This document shows, in pieces, positions 15,517 to 24,654 of a stretch of DNA of 64,000 bases. Both the position numbers and the translations under genes were made by a program. This DNA is from JBNKFV01 sp050290265. GTDB lineage: Bacteria; Pseudomonadota; Gammaproteobacteria; Pseudomonadales; Cellvibrionaceae. The stretch is from contig JBNKHI010000015.1 in the NCBI GenBank assembly GCA_050290265.1, forward strand, positions 3,924 to 67,923, in the 5' to 3' direction. Each line of letters starts with the position of its first letter. Within the stretch, counting starts at the first letter, position 1. The notes below the pieces were generated by a model that did no database searches, was not told the origin of the DNA, and saw nothing but the letters and a program-made list of their open reading frames with translations.

Positions 15517-17685
15517 TTATTCAGAACTATTCAGCCACTGATATATCCTTTTCTGTAATTCATTGTAACGAGCGGGTTTAGAGATATAGTCATCCATACC
15601 AGACGCTAAACAAACACCTTGCTCACCATCGCGCGACTCAGAGGTTATGGCAATGATTGGCACGTGCTTTCCGGTTTCAAGTTCAATAGCACGAATTTTC
15701 TCGGCAGTCTCATAACCGCTCAAGCCAGGCATCTGACAATCAAGCAAGATTAGATCATATGGCATTTGATCAATTTTATTCAATGCCTCTTCACCACTGT
15801 CAGCACTAGCTGTTTTAAAGCCCATTTTTCGGACCATAGCCTCAACTACCTGCTGGTCTACACGCTGGTCATCAACAATCAAAATATGTTTAGACTCAGG
15901 AATTACTGCATCATTCTCAACCGGCGTTTCACCGACCAAATGACGAACTTTCTCTTTTAACAAGTGCCGAATTATTGGCTTATGAATACATTCAACAGAA
16001 TCGAAAAGCGCTTTATTTTCCCTGTATACTTTATCCTCCTCCTGAAACTGCCCCAACACACAAAGAACCTTGCTAGCAGCCTCTCCTTGAAGCACAGCAG
16101 ATATGCTCGCAACCGTTTTCGACAGATCTTTATCGGCATAAATCATTACAAAACTTATTGGGTGTTCAGTCTTGAGCGCTTCGTCGATTCGCTCTAATAG
16201 CAAGTCATGTTTATCTACTAGTTCAGGTGCTAACCCCCAAAACTCAAAAGTATCAGCAATATTTTGCCCAACTAAACTGGGCATATTGAACAATAAAACT
16301 CGCTGCGAAGGGAGATGCAGATTCTCTTTTACATACTCTCCCGTAGCTTCGAGTTCTAACTGAAAAACAAACTTGTTCGGCTCACTTTTAGTGGCATATT
16401 GAATAAACCCACCCATGCTTTCACACAAACCATTACTGATAGTCAAGCCTAGACCAATCCCCGGGTGGTTCTTTTGAGCCTGTATATAAGGGTTATTAAC
16501 TAACTCACTCTCTTTCAAGTTAAGCTGACCACCAATATTTTCGATACTAAAACTCAATATAGATTTATTGGTTTCATCAACATGTTGTTCAGCATAAAAA
16601 AATAATTCACCACCCGTCGAACGATTAATCATTATCTGCACAAGGTTAATGATAATTTGCCCTATACGTATGGCATCCCCCTTAACTCGCAAAGGTAAAT
16701 CTTGCGAAAAAATGTAGTTTAACTCTAAGCCTTGGCGATTAGCCTCCAGTGTTAAATCTTCTAAAATGCTTTCTAAATGCCGACGTAAATTAAAGACGGC
16801 AATATCAAGACTTAATGAATCAGAATTAATTAAAGAGAAATCTTGTACATTGTTTACTAACGCCAACTGTTTTTCGCCAGCTTTTTCAGCAAAGCCCACC
16901 CACTCTTTTTGTTTTGGTGTCAGCGTGGAGTTATTCAGTAAAGATAACGCTCCCATAATATCGTTAAGAGAACTTCTAAAATCATTACTCAAATTGGATA
17001 GAAACGTATTATTAAACTTAACAGCAGCCAGTGAATCACGATTTTCTTCTTCAAGGCTATTAGCTCGCTGCTTTAGCAAAAAGTTAGCTTCCAGACGATC
17101 CCAGTAGGACGTTGACACCAGCCTGATTTGGTTGCGCAGCAACATCAATAAAATAATATAAGTAAAGCCGTACAGGTAACCGTCAACGGTACCCAATAAT
17201 AGCGCTGCTACCGCCGCAGGAACGATACCTATATAAAGGTAAAGTGTCATAAATCGTTGATAAGGTGCCATGACATTGGTAATGGTTGCGAAGAAAATCA
17301 CCGTATAAAACCACATGAACGGGACTTCGTAATTCAAGCCAAGGGTAAATGTCATGGTACTTAAGATAATGCTCCACCAGATAGCGCCAGCAAATGAAGC
17401 AATAAAATATATGTTGCGCCAACGACTCGGCGCCCGAGGATAAAGTGAATCAAATCGAAACAGCAGGAATGCGCGAATCAGCGTTAATAACAGTAAGCCG
17501 ACAGCGAGTATCAATGCCAACTTGAGGTGACGCACATAAAACTCACCCACCATAAGTGCTAACAAAAATACGAAAAATGTAAACAGCAATCCCCGACGGC
17601 TATACTTGGCCATCCGCGCATCGGTCTCTCGCATTATTTTGCGATCTTTCTGGACCTTCGATTTAGATATGAATAACTCCAGCAT
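15517..17685 (-). CDS. Hybrid sensor protein with degenerate histidine-kinase core and intact receiver
   Basis: 722 residues. Layout: N-terminal membrane domain with about six helices (residues 30-180), a short coiled coil, HisKA-like helices (about 225-290), HATPase-like domain (about 310-445), a first receiver-like domain without acidic pocket (about 455-575), then a canonical receiver (about 600-718). The phospho-acceptor block, normally SHExRTPL, reads LSNDFRSSLNDIMG: the histidine is Asn234. The ATP-binding N-box is NLVQIMINRS (second Asn lost) and the G1 box, normally DxGxG, reads ENIGGQL; only the G2 box GIGLGLTIS is intact. The last receiver is complete: VDDQRVDQQ, LLDCQMPG (phospho-Asp), AITS and SKP. 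So autophosphorylation looks impossible, while the receiver could take phosphate from another kinase. Signal and partner unknown. Confidence 0.85.
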   Translation of the reverse strand: MLELFISKSKVQKDRKIMRETDARMAKYSRRGLLFTFFVFLLALMVGEFYVRHLKLALILAVGLLLLTLIRAFLLFRFDSLYPRAPSRWRNIYFIASFAGAIWWSIILSTMTFTLGLNYEVPFMWFYTVIFFATITNVMAPYQRFMTLYLYIGIVPAAVAALLLGTVDGYLYGFTYIILLMLLRNQIRLVSTSYWDRLEANFLLKQRANSLEEENRDSLAAVKFNNTFLSNLSNDFRSSLNDIMGALSLLNNSTLTPKQKEWVGFAEKAGEKQLALVNNVQDFSLINSDSLSLDIAVFNLRRHLESILEDLTLEANRQGLELNYIFSQDLPLRVKGDAIRIGQIIINLVQIMINRSTGGELFFYAEQHVDETNKSILSFSIENIGGQLNLKESELVNNPYIQAQKNHPGIGLGLTISNGLCESMGGFIQYATKSEPNKFVFQLELEATGEYVKENLHLPSQRVLLFNMPSLVGQNIADTFEFWGLAPELVDKHDLLLERIDEALKTEHPISFVMIYADKDLSKTVASISAVLQGEAASKVLCVLGQFQEEDKVYRENKALFDSVECIHKPIIRHLLKEKVRHLVGETPVENDAVIPESKHILIVDDQRVDQQVVEAMVRKMGFKTASADSGEEALNKIDQMPYDLILLDCQMPGLSGYETAEKIRAIELETGKHVPIIAITSESRDGEQGVCLASGMDDYISKPARYNELQKRIYQWLNSSE

Positions 17686-17757
17686 CTATCCTCCTGGATT
17701 GTCGCCGTTCTAGGGCTGTAGCCCTAAATAGGATAAGCGGGCAATGTAAGCCTGGGC

Positions 17758-17958
17758 TTAAATGTCCAGAACCTCAACCAATACTGTCTTTATGATAAAC
17801 CCCAGCAAACCCAACCCTAAGGCTAGAAAAAGAATAAAGGTACCAAATTTACCGGCTTTGGACTGCTTGGCTAAGTCCCAAACAATAAAAAACATAAACA
17901 GCATTAATGCGCCGATACCTAGATAGAGAGAAACCGACTCAAACAAATCATAATCCAC
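17758..17958 (-). CDS. Small two-helix membrane protein, DUF2788 family
   Basis: 66 residues with two membrane helices (residues about 9-28 and 38-60) joined by a short basic loop containing the family's conserved WDLAKQSKAGKFGTF. DUF2788 proteins are encoded close to electron-transfer-flavoprotein genes in pseudomonads, as here; function unknown. Confidence 0.8.
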   Translation of the reverse strand: MDYDLFESVSLYLGIGALMLFMFFIVWDLAKQSKAGKFGTFILFLALGLGLLGFIIKTVLVEVLDI

Positions 17959-18091
17959 GAAAACCCCCTAGGCATTCCGAACTGACTAAAACAAAGCGCT
18001 ATTTTAGAGGTTAAACGCGTCTACGTAACCTACCTATCAAAGATTTTAGTAATACGGGCCACTGAGGCCCTGAAGGGTACAAACAAGAAAT

Positions 18092-18112
18092 GGAGCAGGA
18101 GTACCCTGCTCC
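18092..18112 (-). terminator. Hairpin after the ferredoxin reductase gene
   Basis: GGAGCAGG and CCTGCTCC make a perfect 8-bp stem with a 5-nt loop just past the stop codon; the following minus-strand sequence is moderately T-rich (ATTTCTTGTTT). Confidence 0.6.
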
Positions 18113-18120
18113 GAGGTAGA

Positions 18121-19104
18121 TTACAAGTCCAAAATTAGCATTTTACTGCGGGAGCGAGAGCAGCAAGGCAGTATTTGGTCATTTGCCTCTCGCTCATCGT
18201 CGGTCAAATAATGATCTAAATGCTCTGGTGTACCCTCTATTACTCGGGTTAAGCAGGTACCACACACACCTTGCTCGCAAGAAATGGGAATATCAACGCC
18301 ATTTTTTTCCAGTGCATTAACGATAGTCTCGTCCGGCTCAACCGTAAAAATCTGCCCAGAACTCGCAACTTGGACTTGAAAACTACCCGTAGTTTCAGAC
18401 TCCTGAATATCCGCACCAAAATATTCGTAATGCACGTTGCTATCCGCCCATCCAGCATTCTTAGCACTACTTCGCACGAATTCAAGGAAGCCTGTTGGAC
18501 CACATACGTATAAATGCTTATCCGCTGCTGGTTTTCCAAGTGCGCTGTTGATATCCAATTTCTGAGATTCTGCTCCATCATCAAAATGGAACTGTACTTG
18601 CTTGGAAAAGGATGAAGCCAGCATACGCTGTGTAAAAGCCGCGCGGTCTTGAGAGCGAGAACAATAGTGCATGGTAAAAGGTGACCCGATATTGGCCAAA
18701 CGTTCAGCCATACATAAAATAGGTGTTACACCAATACCACCCGCTAGGAGCACACTTTCTTTCGCATCATGCGCCAAGGGGAAATGGTTACGCGGCTCAC
18801 TGATTTGAATCAAGTCGCCTTCTTTGATCTCTTCATGCATTGCTATAGAGCCACCACGTGAATTAGGGTCGCGAAGCACGCCTATCTCGTAGCGATCAGT
18901 TTCAGATGAGCTATTGCATAACGAGTATTGTCTTATTAAGCCATCACGAATATGTACATCAATGTGAGCACCGGCGGTAAAACGCGGGAGAGTTCCGCCG
19001 CTGGCATCTATTAATTCATAACGGAATATATCCACTGCAGCTAATTCTTTTTTTGCTACACGGACAGTAAGCAGACCTTGGTTCATGTGATTAATATCTC
19101 CCAT
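18121..19104 (-). CDS. Phthalate-dioxygenase-reductase/VanB-type iron-sulfur flavoprotein
   Basis: 327 residues in the order FMN/FAD-binding barrel, NAD-binding domain, C-terminal plant-type 2Fe-2S ferredoxin. Seen: RQYSLCNSSSETDRYEIGV (flavin site RxYS), LLAGGIGVTPILCMAERL and YVCGPTGFLEFV (pyridine nucleotide), and CEQGVCGTCLTRV with a final Cys (CxxxxCxxC...C, cluster ligands). This order is that of reductases feeding Rieske oxygenases (vanillate demethylase, phthalate dioxygenase). No oxygenase is encoded in this window, so the partner is unknown. Start uncertain: ATG here or six codons later (19086, giving MNQGLLTVRV), with GGGAG between them. Lies downstream of etfBA, separated by a terminator. 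Confidence 0.88.
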   Translation of the reverse strand: MGDINHMNQGLLTVRVAKKELAAVDIFRYELIDASGGTLPRFTAGAHIDVHIRDGLIRQYSLCNSSSETDRYEIGVLRDPNSRGGSIAMHEEIKEGDLIQISEPRNHFPLAHDAKESVLLAGGIGVTPILCMAERLANIGSPFTMHYCSRSQDRAAFTQRMLASSFSKQVQFHFDDGAESQKLDINSALGKPAADKHLYVCGPTGFLEFVRSSAKNAGWADSNVHYEYFGADIQESETTGSFQVQVASSGQIFTVEPDETIVNALEKNGVDIPISCEQGVCGTCLTRVIEGTPEHLDHYLTDDEREANDQILPCCSRSRSKMLILDL

Positions 19105-19261
19105 TACATTCTTGTTTTAGTCGCGCGCGAGAACTGCGGACTCTGAATTAATCCAGTAGCCCTCTACAAGGGACACATAATACATGCCAAGTGAAGATTT
19201 TGTTACCGACTACGAGGGAAGAAAAGTAAAAAAGCTGCCGTCATGTCACGGGATAAGATAA

Positions 19262-19292
19262 TTCACCGAAGCGCACTTAACGCTTCGGTGAA
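19262..19292 (-). terminator. Hairpin after etfA
   Basis: A 12-bp perfect stem (TTCACCGAAGCG / CGCTTCGGTGAA) with a 7-nt loop lies just after the etfA stop. The T-tract is short, so it may also be an mRNA 3'-end stabiliser. Confidence 0.7.
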
Positions 19293-19302
19293 AACGTACA
19301 TC

Positions 19303-20235
19303 TTAAAGTTGCTGATCCAGTGCAGGAACTGCATCAAATAAATCAGCCACCAGGCCATAATCGGCCACTTGAAAAATAGGTGCTTCTTCGTCTTTATTGA
19401 TGGCGACAATAACCTTACTGTCTTTCATACCGGCTAAATGCTGGATAGCCCCAGATATGCCAACAGCAATATACAAATCTGGCGCGACAATTTTTCCTGT
19501 CTGACCTACCTGCATGTCATTGGGTACGAAACCCGCATCCACAGCTGCCCGTGAAGCGCCAACGGCAGCCCCCAACTTATCGGCAACCTTGTAAAGCATG
19601 TCAAAGTTTTCGCCATTCTGCATACCACGACCACCAGAAATCACGACGCTAGCGGCAGTGAGTTCAGGTCGATCCGACTGAGCCAACTCTTCACCGACAA
19701 AGCTTGATAGCCCTTTATCCGCCTGTATGTCTAAGCCCTCGACAGTTGCGCTACCGCCCTCAGCTGACACAGGGTCAAAAGCTGTTGTGCGCACACTAAT
19801 CAGCTTAACCGCATCAGAGCTCTGGACAGTCGCTATCACATTACCGGCATAGATTGGACGCTTAAAGGTATCTTCACTTAGCACCTCCATAATGTCCGAA
19901 ATGGCTTGTGAATCTAATAACGCGGCAGCCCGAGGCAAAATATTCTTACCATTTGTCGTGGCCGCAACCAAAATATGACTGTACTGCTTACCTAGCTCAG
20001 CTACCAGATCAGCTACATTTTCCGCCAGTTGGTGACCATACGCGGCATGATCAGCGACCAAAACACGGTTTACCCCTTCTGCCTGAGCGCCCTGCTTAGC
20101 GGCTTCGCCACAATCACTACCGACGACCAATAAATCTATATCACCACCCAGCTTTTTAGCTGCAGCTAAAGTGTTAAGCGTGGCACCTTTCAGACTCGCA
20201 TTGTCATGCTCTGCTATTACTAAAATAGTCATCAA
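19303..20235 (-). CDS. etfA: Electron transfer flavoprotein, alpha subunit
   Basis: Alpha chain (FAD-binding) of the soluble heterodimer that carries electrons from acyl-CoA and other flavin dehydrogenases to the membrane quinone pool. 310 residues, usual length. Seen: the C-terminal FAD domain with VVISGGRGMQNGENFDML, GAAVGASRAAVDAGFVPNDMQVGQTGKIVAPDLYIAVGISGAIQHLAGMKDSKVIVAINKD, the classical ETF-alpha signature. Its start overlaps the etfB stop by 4 bp (ATGA), so the pair is translationally coupled in the order etfB-etfA. Confidence 0.97.
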   Translation of the reverse strand: MMTILVIAEHDNASLKGATLNTLAAAKKLGGDIDLLVVGSDCGEAAKQGAQAEGVNRVLVADHAAYGHQLAENVADLVAELGKQYSHILVAATTNGKNILPRAAALLDSQAISDIMEVLSEDTFKRPIYAGNVIATVQSSDAVKLISVRTTAFDPVSAEGGSATVEGLDIQADKGLSSFVGEELAQSDRPELTAASVVISGGRGMQNGENFDMLYKVADKLGAAVGASRAAVDAGFVPNDMQVGQTGKIVAPDLYIAVGISGAIQHLAGMKDSKVIVAINKDEEAPIFQVADYGLVADLFDAVPALDQQL

Positions 20236-20981
20236 ATCACCTTTGCTTCGTTCTTCAGTTTGTCGATTAATTGCTCAACACTTTCTACTATAATCCCTGC
20301 TGAGCGTTCAGCGGGTGGTTCAACGGATAGCAATTTAACACGAGGAGTCACATCGACAGAAAGTTCATCCGGGGTAACCGTATCGAGGGGCTTTTTCTTC
20401 GCTTTCATGATGTTGGGTAATGATGCATAACGCGGTTCATTCAAACGCAGGTCCGCGGTGACTACCGCAGGCAACACCAGTTCGATAGTCTGTAAACCAC
20501 CGTCAATTTCACGTGTAACCTTGGCTTTTCCATTGTCGACAACTAACTCAGATGCGAATGTCCCTTGAGAAAAGCCTGCTAACGCTGCCAGCATTTGACC
20601 AGTTTGATTATTATCTCCATCAATAGACTGCTTTCCCATTAATACGAGGTCTGGAGCTTCTTTATCAACAACAGCTTTAAGGCATTTGGCGATAGCCAGA
20701 GGCTCAAGGTCCGTATCTGTCTCAACTAAAATGCCACGATCAGCACCCAGTGCCATTGCCGTTCGAATTTGTTCCTGGGACTGCTTGGTGCCGATAGACA
20801 CAACCACAATTTCGGACACCACACCCTTTTCTTTCAAGCGCACGGCTTCTTCTACCGCGATTTCGCAAAAGGGGTTGATAGATTTTTTAACGTTATCTAT
20901 ATCCACACCGCTACCATCCGATTTTGCTCGGACTTTTACGTTGTAGTCGACAACTCGTTTAACGGTAACGAGGGCTTTCAT
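20232..20981 (-). CDS. etfB: Electron transfer flavoprotein, beta subunit
   Basis: Beta chain (AMP-binding) of ETF, 249 residues. Seen: MKALVTVKRVVDYNVKVR at the N-terminus, SINPFCEIAVEEAVRLKEKG, MGKQSIDGDNNQTGQMLAALAG (AMP/flavin-contact loop) and the recognition-loop-bearing C-terminal half with LRLNEPRYASLPNIMKAKKKP. First gene of etfBA, divergent from etfD across 454 bp. Confidence 0.97.
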   Translation of the reverse strand: MKALVTVKRVVDYNVKVRAKSDGSGVDIDNVKKSINPFCEIAVEEAVRLKEKGVVSEIVVVSIGTKQSQEQIRTAMALGADRGILVETDTDLEPLAIAKCLKAVVDKEAPDLVLMGKQSIDGDNNQTGQMLAALAGFSQGTFASELVVDNGKAKVTREIDGGLQTIELVLPAVVTADLRLNEPRYASLPNIMKAKKKPLDTVTPDELSVDVTPRVKLLSVEPPAERSAGIIVESVEQLIDKLKNEAKVI

Positions 20982-21435
20982 GGTAGTCTCACTCTCTATT
21001 TTTTCCGGGGATCCGAAGTATATCGATTTAACTTAGCAACACTGATCAGATAACAACCAAAACAAATTGTACATAACAATTACAGACAAAACTAAGTTTC
21101 AGGTGCTACTTGACCTTAGTTATATGGGTATTATTAATCCGTCACTACGTAAAACAATATAACCCGCGCGACTTACTGATTAAATCAATAAATTGCCAAG
21201 GGTCACCATATAGTGAGCAGAATATTAACCGGTTAGTTACTACTGTCTCAAGTATTTAGGAATAACAACGCTATTTTTGACAACAACAGTTATTAAAATG
21301 CCGCTTTTTGCCACTCCTTCGACCTGATTTAACGCTTGGCACGTACGAATAAACCTCTATACTTTCGGTCTAAAAATAAAAGCTAAATTTATAAATCAAC
21401 CACAACAAGTTCATCTATTTAACTGGGAGGAAAAT
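20982..21435. other. Divergent etfBA / etfD control region
   Basis: No coding region is supported here. Besides the PsrA-like site annotated separately, a perfect 10-bp palindrome TAACCGGTTA lies at 21226-21235. Both sets of genes act in one pathway, so shared regulation from this gap is expected. Confidence 0.5.
21088..21100. promoter_or_regulatory. PsrA-box-like sequence
   Basis: AAAACTAAGTTTC differs at one position from the described PsrA motif (G/C)AAAC-N2-4-GTTT(G/C). In P. aeruginosa the fatty-acid-sensing TetR repressor PsrA is reported to control etfBA. The assignment here is inference from one motif match. Confidence 0.4.
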
Positions 21436-23076
21436 ATGGAACGAGAATACATGGAGTATGACGTAATAATCGTCGGGGCGGGCCCCGCAGGCTTATCAGC
21501 AGCCTGCAAGATTAAACAGTTAAACTCCGATATTTCGGTCTGTATTGTTGAAAAAGGCTCCGAAGTTGGCGCACATATATTGTCTGGCGCGGTACTTGAA
21601 CCAACCGCCCTGACTGAATTATTTCCCGACTGGAAGAACTTGGGCGCCCCCCTTAATACACCCGTTACCGAAGATGAAATTTATTTATTTGGATCCGCTA
21701 GCAAAGCTACCAAAATTCCTAATTTTTTTGTTCCAAAAACCATGCACAACCAGGGCCACTTCATTATAAGCTTGGGTAATCTGTGCCGCTGGTTAGCAGA
21801 ACAAGCCGAAAATCTAGGAGTCGAAATATTCCCCGGTTTTACGGCAGCTGAGCTTCTATTGAGTGATGAAGGCGCCGTCACGGGTATTGTTACTGGTGAT
21901 ATGGGGATAGCTGCCGATGGCAGCGAAAAAGATAGTTATATGCCAGGCATGGAGTTGCGAGGTAAGTACACATTTTTTGCTGAAGGTTGTCGCGGACATC
22001 TCGGTAAACAGCTCATTACCAAATTCAATCTGGACAACAACAAAGAACCGCAACACTACGGCATTGGCATAAAAGAGCTGTGGAAAATACCGGCTGACCA
22101 ACACCGGCAAGGTTTAGTCGTTCATGGTGCAGGATGGCCATTAGCTGAGTCCAATAGTGCTGGTGGTAGCTTTATGTACCATTTAGAGGATAACCAGGTA
22201 TCCATTGGATTGATCACAGATCTCGCCTACGAAAACCCTTATCTTAATCCTTTTGAAGAATTTCAACGCTTTAAACAACACCCAGTAATTAAACAGTATC
22301 TAGAGGGTGGTGAGCGCATTGCTTATGGCGCTCGCGCTATTACTAAAGGCGGGCTGCAGTCGCAACCGGAAATGGTTTTTTCCGGCGGCGTCTTATTAGG
22401 CGATAACGCAGGTACTTTGAATTTTGCAAAAATCAAAGGAACACATACCGCAATGAAGTCAGGTATGTTAGCCGCAGAAGCCGCCGTTACGGCACTAGCC
22501 GATGGCCGGCAACACGACAAACTCGATGAGTTTAACAGTGCTTACAAAGCTTCTTGGGCATGGAAAGAGCTGCATCAACAACGAAATTTCGGGCCAGCTC
22601 AACACAAATGGGGCAACCTGCTAGGTTCTGCCTATGCATTTATCGACATCAATTTGTTTAATGGTAAATTGCCCTGGACACTATCAGACCCAAAAGCAGA
22701 TTACTCTACATTAAAACCGGCTAACCAATTTACGCCTATCCAATATCCAAAGCCTGATGGAAAAATAAGCTTTGACAAACTCTCCTCTGTCTTTTTATCC
22801 AATACCAACCACGAAGAAAATCAACCGTGTCACCTGCAGTTAAAAGATGCAAATATTCCCTTGACTGAAAATTTGCCAAAGTATGCAGAGCCTGCACAAC
22901 GTTATTGCCCAGCAGGGGTATATGAAATTATTGAAAACTCTGCAGGAGAAAAAAGCTTCCAGATTAACAGTCAAAACTGTGTACACTGTAAAACTTGTGA
23001 CATCAAAGACCCTAGCCAAAATATCACCTGGGTTACACCGGAAGGCAGCGGCGGGCCTAACTACCCCAACATGTAA
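21436..23076 (+). CDS. etfD: Electron transfer flavoprotein-ubiquinone oxidoreductase
   Basis: Membrane-associated FAD/4Fe-4S enzyme passing electrons from reduced ETF to ubiquinone. 546 residues, full length. Seen: N-terminal FAD fingerprint DVIIVGAGPAGLSAACKIK; GAHILSGAVLEP; GVLLGDNAGTLNFAKIKGTHTAMKSGMLAAEA; and the C-terminal cluster domain RYCPAGVYEI ... NCVHCKTCDIKDPSQNITWVTPEG ending GPNYPNM, the invariant family tail. Start fixed by GGGAGGAAAAT directly before ATG. Followed by a very strong terminator. Confidence 0.97.
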   Translation: MEREYMEYDVIIVGAGPAGLSAACKIKQLNSDISVCIVEKGSEVGAHILSGAVLEPTALTELFPDWKNLGAPLNTPVTEDEIYLFGSASKATKIPNFFVPKTMHNQGHFIISLGNLCRWLAEQAENLGVEIFPGFTAAELLLSDEGAVTGIVTGDMGIAADGSEKDSYMPGMELRGKYTFFAEGCRGHLGKQLITKFNLDNNKEPQHYGIGIKELWKIPADQHRQGLVVHGAGWPLAESNSAGGSFMYHLEDNQVSIGLITDLAYENPYLNPFEEFQRFKQHPVIKQYLEGGERIAYGARAITKGGLQSQPEMVFSGGVLLGDNAGTLNFAKIKGTHTAMKSGMLAAEAAVTALADGRQHDKLDEFNSAYKASWAWKELHQQRNFGPAQHKWGNLLGSAYAFIDINLFNGKLPWTLSDPKADYSTLKPANQFTPIQYPKPDGKISFDKLSSVFLSNTNHEENQPCHLQLKDANIPLTENLPKYAEPAQRYCPAGVYEIIENSAGEKSFQINSQNCVHCKTCDIKDPSQNITWVTPEGSGGPNYPNM

Positions 23077-23093
23077 TATGAAAAATTTTCAAC

Positions 23094-23127
23094 GTTATAA
23101 AAAGGCCTTAACAGGCCTTTTTATAAC
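23094..23127. terminator. Long perfect-stem terminator between etfD and the DUF1285 gene
   Basis: GTTATAAAAAGGCCT and AGGCCTTTTTATAAC form a 15-bp perfect stem with a 4-nt loop. The stem is symmetric in A/T flanks, so it can stop both convergent transcripts. Confidence 0.9.
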
Positions 23128-23158
23128 AACAATTGATCCGCTAACCGCTATAAAACTG

Positions 23159-23788
23159 CTATAAAACTGCTAACGGAAAAAAATACTCTTTGCTAACCAA
23201 TCCGTATTGAACCTTTTCACCGCCAAGACGAGTTCTCTCACTACCTTCACTTCCACTATAGAAGCGAACATGTTTAGAGATATTTTCATCGTTGTAATCT
23301 ACAACATAATCGGCAAGTCGATAGTAAACAGGGCGCTCAATTAAAGCATTAAGCCCCCCACGTACATGAACCAATGGATAGTGTTTTTCATTCAACAATT
23401 GCATAAAAACTGGATGTTCAATATTCACTGTTATCCATTGTCCTTGCTGCGTTTTTAAACAAACAAGTTGCTGATAGCTAGACGGATCTTCAACTTTACA
23501 GTCAACGACCAGTAATGGCGCCACCTCAACATGAATGCGCCACTTCTCCACTGGAGTAACCAAAAAAAAGTCATCGCCTTCTCTTTTTAAAATAGTCGAA
23601 AATAAATTAACTAGGTTTTGGCGCTGAATCAAAGTGCCATCGTGAAACCAGCGGCCCTGTGAATCAATGACTATTGATATATCTCCGCTAAAATCAGGAT
23701 GCCATTTATCAACCGGAGGAAGCGTTTTTTCAGCAATAGATTGGTCCTGCAAACGGTTGTAAAAGCTGTCGAGACTCAAATTCAACAT
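23159..23788 (-). CDS. DUF1285 protein
   Basis: 209 residues, soluble, beta-rich. Matches DUF1285, seen in PPVDKWHPDFSGDISIVIDSQGRWFHDGTLIQRQNLVNLFSTILKREGDDFFLVTPVEKWRI, the family's conserved core (a W/FxxDG strand pair). Function unknown. It is followed directly, in the same direction, after the lipoprotein gene (16-bp gap), so they form an operon. Past its stop the sequence contains an 11-bp tandem duplication (CTATAAAACTG twice). Confidence 0.85.
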   Translation of the reverse strand: MLNLSLDSFYNRLQDQSIAEKTLPPVDKWHPDFSGDISIVIDSQGRWFHDGTLIQRQNLVNLFSTILKREGDDFFLVTPVEKWRIHVEVAPLLVVDCKVEDPSSYQQLVCLKTQQGQWITVNIEHPVFMQLLNEKHYPLVHVRGGLNALIERPVYYRLADYVVDYNDENISKHVRFYSGSEGSERTRLGGEKVQYGLVSKEYFFPLAVL

Positions 23789-23804
23789 CCTCTCAGACCA
23801 GGCG

Positions 23805-24440
23805 TTATAATTGAACGATATTTTGTGCGACTATACTCTGGCGATAATGTTCCATGGCTATTGCTAATAGCTCTTCAGGCATTTTGGCGGCAGTAAAAAA
23901 TCCGCTTTCAGCTTTAATAACAGCTACATCGACTACACGTTGATGCAGTACATCATACAACGCTATTTGAATATAAAATTTGTCGTAACCACGATTTTCG
24001 GCATCGGGTCGTTGCCGCGCCCACTCCTCCAGGCTGCTGGTATTATCATCGTATAACACAGGCCTCGGAACCAACATATAGGAGAGATTCAATTCCTTAG
24101 CCAAATTGAACGCATCAGCCAGAGATACAGACGAATCAGTAAGTTCAACCTGAAAAAAGCTTTGGTTTAAAGATTCAACTAGGCGTCGAGCAACCTGCCC
24201 ATTTAATCGTCGAGAAAATGTAGATTCGGATCTTACAACCAGTAGGCCACTACCCGGGTGCAACAAGATATTTTGCTGCCGGTTAACCCTGACGGTGGAG
24301 ATTAGACCTGTGTCTGTTAGGCTCTTTTTTACTAGCTGGGCAGAATATTCAGTGGTACACCCCGCCAAAGAGGCTAACAACAATAAGCACACCACTATGC
24401 GCAACTCTTTAACACGTTCTAGCGCCAAGGACAGCTTCAT
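23805..24440 (-). CDS. DUF4823 outer-envelope lipoprotein
   Basis: 211 residues. Type II signal: basic start (LERVKELR), hydrophobic core and lipobox LAGC, so Cys28 should be lipidated; the next residues are Thr-Thr, so outer-membrane sorting is plausible. The mature part resembles DUF4823 (lipoproteins of unknown function in pseudomonads), with VVRSESTFSRRLNGQVARRLVESLNQSF and ALYDVLHQRVVDVAVIKAESGF. Upstream partner of the DUF1285 gene. Confidence 0.85.
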   Translation of the reverse strand: MKLSLALERVKELRIVVCLLLLASLAGCTTEYSAQLVKKSLTDTGLISTVRVNRQQNILLHPGSGLLVVRSESTFSRRLNGQVARRLVESLNQSFFQVELTDSSVSLADAFNLAKELNLSYMLVPRPVLYDDNTSSLEEWARQRPDAENRGYDKFYIQIALYDVLHQRVVDVAVIKAESGFFTAAKMPEELLAIAMEHYRQSIVAQNIVQL

Positions 24441-24654
24441 ACTCTTAACCTGTAAAATGATTCAATATTAGATAGGTATCGGCACCGGTATCCATAATTA
24501 GAGCAATTATTTTGTAACAAAACGGGATCATTAGAACAATAAGTATATAGTAGAGCTAGCTAAACAACGTATAAAGAATAAAGGCATCAACCTGCTTTTT
24601 TTCCAGGGTTCAGCTATCCTAGGCAAAGAATATATTACCTATCATGAGATACCC

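Noticed and set aside
15517..17685. Kinase gene as a frameshifted or sequencing-damaged pseudogene
   Set aside because: The frame is uninterrupted, with intact G2 box and receiver; the lost residues are clean substitutions.
23148..23170. Tandem 11-bp duplication as a microsatellite or mobile-element footprint
   Set aside because: Only two copies, directly after a stop codon, no inverted repeats or target-site signature around it.
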